A stretch of DNA of 64,000 nt from CAWABB01 sp963701735 (lineage in GTDB: Bacteria > Bacteroidota > Ignavibacteria > UBA10030 > UBA6906). The notes under the pieces were generated by a model. The model worked only from the letters and a program-made list of their open reading frames with translations. It was not told where the DNA came from and searched no databases. Both the position numbers and the translations under genes were made by a program. Shown here in pieces: positions 57,204 through 64,000 of this stretch. The DNA lies in contig CAVPBI010000023.1 of NCBI GenBank assembly GCA_963701735.1, forward strand, positions 124,001 through 188,000, written 5' to 3'. The stretch's first letter is position 1, and each line of letters begins with the position of its first letter.

Positions 57204-59328
57204 ATGAGCGCATCGGACAGATTGGAAGAATCAACGCCGCGAGTCCCTAGGAGCGCCCAACTCCCCGGGCTCTCCGGTCGCGCGATCAGGCGTGCGCTCC
57301 GCGATGCCGTCGCGAAGCTCAATCCGGCGCCAATGAGCCGCAACCCCGTTATGTTCATCGTCGAAATCGGCAGTGTCGCCACGACCGTCCTCTGGATTCA
57401 GGCGGTCTTCGGAACCGGCGAAGCACCCGCCTGGTTCATCGGCAGCGTGTCGCTCTGGCTGTGGCTGACGGTGTTTTTCGCCGCCTTTTCAGAAAGCCTC
57501 GCTGAGGGCCGCGGCAAAGCACAGGCTGAAGCTCTTCGCAAGAGCCGGCGGGACGTCCCGGCCAAGCGAATGGTCGAACCCCGATTCGGGAGCACGTACG
57601 AAACCGTTCCATCCGCGTCGCTCAGGAAGGGCGATGTGGTCTTCTCAGAGGCCGGCGATATCGTCCCCTGCGACGGCGAGGTCATCGAGGGAATCGCATC
57701 GGTGGACGAGAGCGCCGATCACGGGGGAAAGCGCGCCCGTCATCCGGGAATCGGGCGGCGACCGAAACGTCGTGACGGGCGGGACCAGGGTTCTCTCGGA
57801 CTGGCTCGTGATCCGTGTGACGACGGAGCCGGGTGCCGGATTCCTTGACCGGATGATCCAGCTCATCGAAGGGGCGCGGCGCCAGAAGACGCCCAGCGAA
57901 ATCGCGCTGAACGTCCTGCTTGCCGCCTTCTCCATCATCTTCCTGGTCGTGTGTGCAAGCCTGCTGCCGTTCTCGCTCTACAGCGTTGATGCTGCTGGTG
58001 GCGGATTGCCTGTCACCATTACCGTCCTCATAGCGCTCCTCGTCTGCTTGATCCCCACCACCATCGGCGGGCTGCTCTCCGCCATCGGTATCGCGGGAAT
58101 GGACAGGATGATCCAGCACAACGTGATCGCGACGTCAGGCCGTGCCATCGAGGCCGCGGGGGACATCGACGTTCTCCTCCTGGACAAGACCGGAACCGTG
58201 ACTCTCGGGAACAGAATGGCAACGGATTTCATTCCCGCACCGGGGATCCCCGTCGCGGCCCTCGTGGACGCCGCACAGCTCGCGTCACTGGCGGATGAGA
58301 CGCCCGAAGGCAGGTCGGTCGTCGTCCTGGCCAAAACGAAGTACGCCATCCGCGGACGTGAGGTGCACGAGATCGCCGCCCGGTTCGTTCCATTCACCGC
58401 GCAGAGCCGGATGAGCGGAGTCGACATCCCGGCCGACGGCGGCAACCAGGGACGGGTGATACGCAAAGGGGCTGTTGAAGCGCTGAAGGTGTTTGTCGAG
58501 AGCCAGGGCGGCAACTTCCCGGCAGCTGTCCATCAGGTCGTTCAGGAAATCGGCCGCACGGGCGGAACTCCGCTGGCCGTCGCCGACGGGAAAGTAGTCC
58601 TGGGGGTGATCCATCTCAAAGACATCGTGAAAGGCGGCATTCGGGAACGGTTCACCCAGCTCCGCCGCATGGGCATCAAGACCGTGATGATTACCGGGGA
58701 CAACCCCGTCACGGCCGCCGCAATCGCAGCCGAGGCGGGCGTGGATGATTTCCTGGCCGAGGCCAGGCCCGAAGACAAGCTGACACTCATCCGGGAGTAC
58801 CAGAAGGGCGGGCGGCTGGTGGCGATGACCGGCGACGGAACCAATGACGCGCCGGCGCTCGCGCAGGCTGACGTGGCCGTCGCGATGAATACCGGGACTC
58901 AGTCGGCCCGCGAGGCCGCCAACATGGTCGACCTCGACAGCAACCCGACGAAGCTCCTGGAAATCGTCGAGATCGGCAAGCAGCTCCTGATGACCAGGGG
59001 GGCGTTGACCACGTTCAGCATCGCAAACGATGTCGCAAAGTACTTTGCGATCATCCCTGCCGCGTTTATGGGCACCTATCCCGCCCTGGAAGCACTGAAC
59101 GTCATGGGGCTCAGAACACCCGAAAGCGCAATTCTGGCAGCAGTGATCTTTAATGCCCTCATCATCGTCGCATTGATTCCGCTGGCTCTTCGCGGCGTCC
59201 GCTACGTGCCAGTCAGTGCGGTTGAACTGCTGCGCCGCCATATCCTCCTGTACGGGGTCGGCGGCCTGATCGCCCCGTTCCTGGGTATCAAAATCATTGA
59301 CGTACTTCTATCACTGCTGAGCACATGA
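57204..59328 (+). CDS. kdpB: Potassium-transporting ATPase subunit B (one frameshift)
   Basis: About 707 residues. P-type ATPase that powers K+ uptake. Features: N-terminal helices, the actuator loop SVDESAITGESAPVI, phosphorylation motif LLLDKTGTVTLGNR with catalytic Asp, MITGDNPVTAAAIA, and hinge AMTGDGTNDAPALAQADV. The frame slips near 57718 inside the TGES loop (GCC[G]ATCACG). That loop is essential, and all other KdpB motifs are intact, so the slip is almost surely an assembly error. Somewhat longer than E. coli KdpB (682) because of an N-terminal extension. Confidence 0.95.
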
Positions 59329-59332
59329 GCCT

Positions 59333-59440
59333 ATGAATACCACCCTTCTGATTCTGGTCGCGGTCGTCGCCGCGTATGTCCTCGCCTGCATCCTCCAGTG
59401 GCGACGACTCACCAGGGACGAGGGCCATACGCCCGAGTAA
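59333..59440 (+). CDS. 35-residue membrane protein between kdpB and kdpD
   Basis: MNTTLLILVAVVAAYVLACI, then LQWRRLTRDEGHTPE: one helix and a charged tail. It starts four bases after kdpB and matches in size and layout the small gene between kdpC and kdpF, although the sequences differ. No clear ribosome-binding site beyond TGAGC. Coding is likely but not certain; function unknown. Confidence 0.5.
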   Translation: MNTTLLILVAVVAAYVLACILQWRRLTRDEGHTPE

Positions 59441-59546
59441 CGCCCCGGGACGTGGCTTCTTCCCCCCGGGATTCGTATGTTTCCGCACCGACGGTCGCTG
59501 CCCCGCGGATCGTTCGGCTGCACAACGACGAAGCCACTGACATCCC

Positions 59547-62222
59547 ATGCCCACCACCGGCTCCCGCCCCGACCCTGACGCGCTCCTGCAGTCCTTGAAA
59601 CGCAACGAGGCCGATGGTCAGAAAGGCTCGCTGAAGATCTTCTTCGGAATGTGCGCCGGAGTCGGGAAGACATACGATATGCTCACCGCAGCCAGGGAAG
59701 TCCGGTCCAAGGGAGTCGATGTCGTCATCGGGTATGTGGAAACGCACGGTCGCCGTGAAACCGAAGACCTCCTCGCCGGCCTGCCCAGCATCCCCAGAAG
59801 AACGGTCGAATACCGGGGCGCCGTGTTCTCCGAGATGGATATCGACGCCATCCTCGCGCGAAAGCCATCCCTCGTACTGGTTGACGAACTCGCGCACACA
59901 AATGCGCCCGGAAGCCGGCACACGAAGCGCTATCAGGATGTTCTCGAGCTGCTTGACGGTGGCATCGACGTCTTCACGACGCTCAACGTGCAGCACCTGG
60001 AGAGCCGGGCCGATACGGTCGCACAGATCACGGGATCCATCGTCCGCGAAACCGTCCCGGACTCCATCTTCGAATCCGCGGCATCAGTCGAGATTGTCGA
60101 CCTGCCTCCCGATGAGCTGATCAAGCGACTGACCGAGGGCAAGGTGTACACCCCCGAACGGTCGCGCGAAGCCATCCAGCATTTCTTTCGGCCCGGGAAC
60201 CTGACGGCCCTGAGGGAGATGGCCCTGCGGCTCGTCGCGGAGCGTGTGGATCATCAGCTCCGCGACCTCATGCGCGCCCAGCGAATCCCCGGTCCCTGGA
60301 AATCCGGCCAGCGTCTGGTCGTCGGGATCAGCTCGAGTCCGAATAGCGTCAAGCTCATCCGATGGGCCCGGCGAACGGCCTACACCATGGACGCGAGTTG
60401 GGTCGCGGTCCATGTTGAGACGGCGCGACCGCTCTCAGATCAGGCCCGGGACCGGCTGGCGAAAAACATTAAGCTCGCCCAGGAGCTCGGGGCGGAAATT
60501 GTCTCGACGGCCGACGAAGACATCGCGGAAGGGATCCTCAGGGTCGCCCGTGAGCAGAACGGGACGCAGATCCTCGTGGGCAAGCCCGAACGTCGGTTCC
60601 GCATCCGCGCGGGAATGCTGGACCGGCTGATCGCGCGGAGCGGCGATCTCGACATCTACGTTGTCGGCGGGGACCAGTCCGCACCGCAGCAATCCCGCAC
60701 TCCCCGACTTCCCGAAATACAAAGCGGAATCCGGCAGTATGCAGTCGCCGCACTCGTCATGTCTCTGGCGACGCTTGCCCTCTACCCTCTCCGGGAACCC
60801 CTGGGATACCAATCGATTTCGCTGCTCCTGCTCCTTATCCTGGTCCTTCTCCCGCTCAAGCTGGATTCGGGTCCCGTGCTGCTCGCCGCAGCTCTCAGTG
60901 CAGTCGCCTGGAACTTCTTCTTCATTCCCCCACAGTTTACGCTCGCGATCGGACTCGTCCAGGACGTCTTGATGCTGCTGGTCTACTTTGTCGTCGCGGC
61001 GGTCACCGGGGTTCTCACTGCCCGAACCCGTTCGCGGGAGAAGATCGTCCGGACCAGGGAGCAGCACGCCTCTGCTCTGTATGACCTGACACGACAGCTT
61101 GCCGGTGCGCGATCGCAGGCCGAGGTGGTCTCAGTGGCCGTACGCACAATCAAGAAGTACTTTGACGCGGATGTGGCGGTCCTGCTCAGTCAGGCAGACG
61201 GGGATATAGCCACCGCGGCGCATCCGGCAGGAACCTTCTCCATGGACGAAAAGGAGTTTGGCGTCGCCGCCTGGGCGTACTGGAACGAACGGAAAGCGGG
61301 CAGGTTCACGGATACGCTCCCATCGTCCGTGGCCACGTACTACCCCCTCTCGGGACCGAGATACCCGCTCGGCGTCGCAGGCATCAAGCGCTCGGGCAAT
61401 ATGCCGTTGACCTTCGACCAGGAACACCTGCTGCAGAGCTTTGTCCGTCAGCTGGCTTCCACGCTCGAGCGAGAACAGCTCAACGAGATCACGAAGAGAT
61501 CGATTGTCGTCGCGGAATCCGAGAAGCTGTACAACACGGTGTTCAGCTCGCTCTCGCATGAACTGCGCACACCGGTGGCAGCGATCCTGGGCGCCGCTGA
61601 AACCCTCCTTGCCGAGCATCGGAAAGGGGGCCGGGACATGGCCGGCGCGCTGATCAACGAGATATCAAGCGCTGCAGGCCGGCTCGACAGGCTCGTCCAG
61701 AACCTCCTCGACGTCACCCGTCTTGAGTCCGGTCTCCTTCGCCCCAGGATCGATTGGTGCGACATCCGGGATGTCGTCACCAAGTCCGTCGAGGATGTCG
61801 AGGCGGAGTCAGGCCGGACTATCGTCGTCACTCTCGCGCATGAGGTGAGCCTGATCCGGGCCGACTTTGGTCTGCTTGTCCAGGTCCTCGCTAACGTGCT
61901 ACGGAACGCCGCGACATATACTCCCGAAGGGACTCAGATCGACGTCATCACTCAACTCCACGGAAACGAGTTCGCGATCATCGTGGACGATTCAGGCCCC
62001 GGAATCCCCGCCCCTTCTCTTCCCCACCTCTTCGAGAAGTTCTTCCGGATCGAGGGGACGAAGCCAGGGGGAACGGGTCTCGGACTGACAATTGCGAAGG
62101 GGTTGATCGAAGCGCAGGGCGGTTCAATCCATGCTGAGAACCGGCTCGGCGGCGGAGCGAGGTTCATTATTCGCCTCCCGTATGCGCCGCCGGATCCTTC
62201 AACAGGCGAAGCACAGGAATGA
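59547..62222 (+). CDS. kdpD: Osmosensitive K+ channel sensor histidine kinase
   Basis: 891 residues, intact. Order of domains: KdpD N-terminal domain with Walker A GMCAGVGKTYDML and VDELAHTNAPGSRH (about 28-235), a universal-stress-like domain (RLVVGISSSPNSVKLIRWA), four clustered helices of the DUF4118 type (about 390-490), a GAF domain, HisKA with phospho-His in SSLSHELRTPVAAI, and HATPase (NVLRNAATYTPEG; DDSGPGIP; GTGLGLTIAKG). Senses low K+ and phosphorylates KdpE. The stop overlaps the kdpE start by four bases. Confidence 0.97.
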   Translation: MPTTGSRPDPDALLQSLKRNEADGQKGSLKIFFGMCAGVGKTYDMLTAAREVRSKGVDVVIGYVETHGRRETEDLLAGLPSIPRRTVEYRGAVFSEMDIDAILARKPSLVLVDELAHTNAPGSRHTKRYQDVLELLDGGIDVFTTLNVQHLESRADTVAQITGSIVRETVPDSIFESAASVEIVDLPPDELIKRLTEGKVYTPERSREAIQHFFRPGNLTALREMALRLVAERVDHQLRDLMRAQRIPGPWKSGQRLVVGISSSPNSVKLIRWARRTAYTMDASWVAVHVETARPLSDQARDRLAKNIKLAQELGAEIVSTADEDIAEGILRVAREQNGTQILVGKPERRFRIRAGMLDRLIARSGDLDIYVVGGDQSAPQQSRTPRLPEIQSGIRQYAVAALVMSLATLALYPLREPLGYQSISLLLLLILVLLPLKLDSGPVLLAAALSAVAWNFFFIPPQFTLAIGLVQDVLMLLVYFVVAAVTGVLTARTRSREKIVRTREQHASALYDLTRQLAGARSQAEVVSVAVRTIKKYFDADVAVLLSQADGDIATAAHPAGTFSMDEKEFGVAAWAYWNERKAGRFTDTLPSSVATYYPLSGPRYPLGVAGIKRSGNMPLTFDQEHLLQSFVRQLASTLEREQLNEITKRSIVVAESEKLYNTVFSSLSHELRTPVAAILGAAETLLAEHRKGGRDMAGALINEISSAAGRLDRLVQNLLDVTRLESGLLRPRIDWCDIRDVVTKSVEDVEAESGRTIVVTLAHEVSLIRADFGLLVQVLANVLRNAATYTPEGTQIDVITQLHGNEFAIIVDDSGPGIPAPSLPHLFEKFFRIEGTKPGGTGLGLTIAKGLIEAQGGSIHAENRLGGGARFIIRLPYAPPDPSTGEAQE

Positions 62223-62908
62223 GCGTCGTGCCCAATATCCTCGTGGTTGACGACGAGATCCAGATGCGTCGGCTCGTGAAGATGACGCTGGAGGTCGAGG
62301 GGTACCGGGTGATGCTTGCGGAAACCGGAGAAGAGGGAATACGAATGGCCGGGACGGACCGCCCGGATCTGGTCGTCCTGGATCTTGGACTTCCTGACAT
62401 GGACGGGATGCAAGTCCTGAAGAGCATTCGCGAGTGGTCGCGTCGCCCCGTCATCGTCGTTTCGGTCAGAAACACCGAACAGGACATCGTTCAGGCGCTC
62501 GACGCCGGGGCGGACGATTATCTCACGAAGCCTTACAGGCCGGGTGAGCTTCTGGCGCGGGTCCGGCTCGCACTTCGGCGAGGCGGGGACCAGGAAGGTG
62601 GGCCTCATGAACTGCCCGAAGGGATTGCAGTGGACCTCGCCGCCCGAACGGTCATGCGGGGAGAGCAGGAAATCAAGCTCACCGCGACGGAATGGTCGTT
62701 GCTCGCTCTCCTGGTGAGGAACGAGGGTCGGGTCCTGACGCATGCAACCATACTTCGCGAGGTCTGGGGCCCGGCCTTCAGCGAGGAAACGCAATACACG
62801 CGTGTCTACGTGGCGGCGCTCAGACGAAAGCTCGAGTCTGATCCTTCCCGTCCGAAGATCATCATCACCGAATCGGGGATCGGATACAGGCTCAGGGCAA
62901 AGGGCTAA
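62219..62908 (+). CDS. kdpE: Kdp response regulator, OmpR/PhoB type
   Basis: 229 residues, intact. Receiver domain with ILVVDDE, phospho-Asp55 (VVLDLGLPDMDG), and the switch Lys in DDYLTKPYRPGELL. The winged-helix output shows LTATEWSLLALLVRNEGRVLTH in pieces and YTRVYVAALRRKLE, ending GIGYRLRA. It would activate the kdp genes at low K+, perhaps through the 11-base repeat at 54505-54523. A terminator follows directly. Confidence 0.96.
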   Translation: MSVVPNILVVDDEIQMRRLVKMTLEVEGYRVMLAETGEEGIRMAGTDRPDLVVLDLGLPDMDGMQVLKSIREWSRRPVIVVSVRNTEQDIVQALDAGADDYLTKPYRPGELLARVRLALRRGGDQEGGPHELPEGIAVDLAARTVMRGEQEIKLTATEWSLLALLVRNEGRVLTHATILREVWGPAFSEETQYTRVYVAALRRKLESDPSRPKIIITESGIGYRLRAKG

Positions 62909-62913
62909 ACGCA

Positions 62914-62939
62914 CGAGCCCGGCTTCTGGGCCGGGCTCG
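62914..62939. terminator. Terminator after kdpE
   Basis: CGAGCCCGGC-TTCTGG-GCCGGGCTCG, a perfect ten-base stem seven bases after the kdpE stop. It lies between converging genes and is likely used from both sides. Confidence 0.65.
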
Positions 62940-62997
62940 CTGCGTAATAAACGTGCCTGCTGGTGCGGGCACAGTATCGGATGATGGCGTGCGCTCT

Positions 62998-64000
62998 TCA
63001 GCGCGGGTAGTTCGACCACCCTCCCGTCGATGAAGATTTCCGGCCGGATTTTCCCCTGCCCGCCGGCTGCCTCCGCCTGCCGCTTCCCTGGCCTTCGCGC
63101 CGTTGGGGCCGTTCCTGCCGTTGCGGCTGTTCCTGTCGTTGCGCGTGTTCCGGCCGCTGGGGATGTTCCATGCCGGCATGACGCTTCGGTTGTTCCTGGA
63201 CGACATGGCTCTTCGGCTGCTCGTCACCGGCGTGCGGCTTCGAGCGTGCGCGACCTTCATGCCGCCCGGAGTGCCGGTCCCCGGCGGCGGGAGTCCGCCT
63301 GGACGGACGATGGTCCCCACGTGCCGGCGGCTCGCCTGCATGATCGGCGTGCGACGCCTGCGTGGGAGCCCCCGGGTACGGGTCGACCGTGAAGCGCTTC
63401 CCGATGAAGCGCTCTATCCTGTGCAGCGGATCCTTCTCTTCCCTGCTCACGAACGTGACAGCGTCGCCCGTCGCGCCGGCTCGGCCGGTCCGCCCGATCC
63501 GGTGGATGTAATCCTCCGCGTACTGCGGCACGTCATAGTTGATCACGTGCGAAATTCCGGTGACGTCGATGCCGCGGGCGGCAATGTCGGTTGCGACGAG
63601 CACGCGGAACTCCCCCCGCTTGAACCCTTCCAGCGCTCGTTCGCGCTGACCCTGGGTTCTGTTCGAGTGAATCGCCACCGCGTTGATCCCCTTGCGTGCC
63701 AGCCGGCGGGTGATCTTGTCGGCCCCGTGCTTCGTGCGCGAGAAGACAAGAACGCTGCCCATGCTCTCGGCTTCGAGAGCATGCACGAGCACGTCTGTCT
63801 TCAGCTCACGCGGCACCGCGTAGAAATGCTGCTTGACGGTCTCCACGGGGTTGCGGCGTTCGCCGACCTCGACGGTCTGCGGCGACTGCAGGATGTCCCC
63901 GGCCAGATCCTTGATGTCCGGAGAAATCGTTGCCGAGAAGAGCAGCGTCTGCCGCTGCTTCGGGACTGCGTCGATGATCTTCTTGACGTCGCGGATGAAT
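62998..64000 (-). CDS. rhlE: DEAD-box RNA helicase, RhlE-like (start beyond window)
   Basis: The C-terminal 334 residues are visible; the frame runs off the end of the window. The second helicase domain shows LLFSATISPDI (motif III), VLVFSRTKHGAD (IV), VLVATDIAARGID (V), and YIHRIGRTGRAGATG (VI). After about 200 residues the tail turns into a basic low-complexity stretch of Gln, Arg, Pro and Glu with repeated QPQRQE-type units, ending RGKSGRKSSSTGGWSNYPR. RhlE-type tails bind RNA loosely. Role: ribosome assembly or RNA turnover. The Q and DEAD motifs lie outside the window, so RhlE is the best guess within the family. Confidence 0.88.
   Translation of the reverse strand, partial: FIRDVKKIIDAVPKQRQTLLFSATISPDIKDLAGDILQSPQTVEVGERRNPVETVKQHFYAVPRELKTDVLVHALEAESMGSVLVFSRTKHGADKITRRLARKGINAVAIHSNRTQGQRERALEGFKRGEFRVLVATDIAARGIDVTGISHVINYDVPQYAEDYIHRIGRTGRAGATGDAVTFVSREEKDPLHRIERFIGKRFTVDPYPGAPTQASHADHAGEPPARGDHRPSRRTPAAGDRHSGRHEGRARSKPHAGDEQPKSHVVQEQPKRHAGMEHPQRPEHAQRQEQPQRQERPQRREGQGSGRRRQPAGRGKSGRKSSSTGGWSNYPR

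Noticed and set aside
63060..63200. Repetitive sequence that might suggest a CRISPR or tandem-repeat element
   Set aside because: It is the coding region for the Gln/Arg/Pro-rich tail of the helicase. Units are short, uneven and in frame, with no spacers.

Overview
The window is GC-rich bacterial chromosome and reads like a member of the FCB group, most likely the Ignavibacteria/Chlorobi side of Bacteroidota. Three things point there. Several secreted proteins end in the same C-terminal block (E-Q-N-[YF]-P-N-P-F-N, then VYD.LGR.V.VL, then the end of the protein) that serves as the type IX secretion tag in this group. Serine/threonine kinases are fused to TPR or beta-propeller sensors. One sensor is a single-chain hybrid histidine kinase with an AraC output. 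The lineage is an inference; no rRNA or tRNA gene is present, and no T9SS machinery gene lies in the window.

Layout. 0-7 kb (minus strand): a pentose operon of isomerase, Na+/sugar symporter, ribulokinase (araB), ribulose-5-phosphate 4-epimerase (araD) and a HAD phosphatase. 7-17.9 kb (plus): a kinase-TPR sensor, a large DUF2339 membrane protein, a small channel-like membrane protein, a lipoprotein MsrB, a C1 peptidase and a kinase/beta-propeller protein. 18.3-25.6 kb (minus): a chitin operon of ROK kinase, AmpG-like importer, GH18 chitinase, GH94 chitobiose phosphorylase and a second GH18 chitinase with a T9SS-type tail. 26-39 kb (plus): a secreted amidase, an outer-membrane barrel, a third kinase-TPR protein, a hybrid two-component sensor, a secreted ScyD-like propeller and a five-haem secreted cytochrome. 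39.3-45 kb (minus): a membrane-bound [NiFe] hydrogenase whose small subunit has the six-cysteine proximal-cluster pattern of oxygen-tolerant enzymes, preceded by a sigma-54 activator and a near-consensus sigma-54 promoter. 45-48.4 kb (plus): an MFS transporter, an F420/NADP-type reductase and a metallophosphoesterase. 48.5-54.4 kb (minus): gltB and an unknown membrane protein. 54.6-62.9 kb (plus): a kdp potassium operon in the unusual order kdpC-orf-kdpF-kdpA-kdpB-orf-kdpD-kdpE. The window ends inside an RhlE-like RNA helicase.

How they work together. The chitin block is a complete phosphorolytic route on paper: chitinase outside, chitinase in the periplasm, inner-membrane uptake of the disaccharide, phosphorolysis to GlcNAc-1-P plus GlcNAc, then phosphorylation of the free sugar. 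The hydrogenase feeds electrons into the membrane through a cytochrome b. The kdp block joins a K+ pump to its own sensor pair.

Caution. About half of the protein genes, including conserved ones such as kdpB and araD, are broken by one-base frameshifts whose two halves match the same family. This is best explained by indel errors in the assembly. I give each such gene as one feature spanning all its pieces. I see no IS element, prophage, CRISPR array, tRNA or rRNA.
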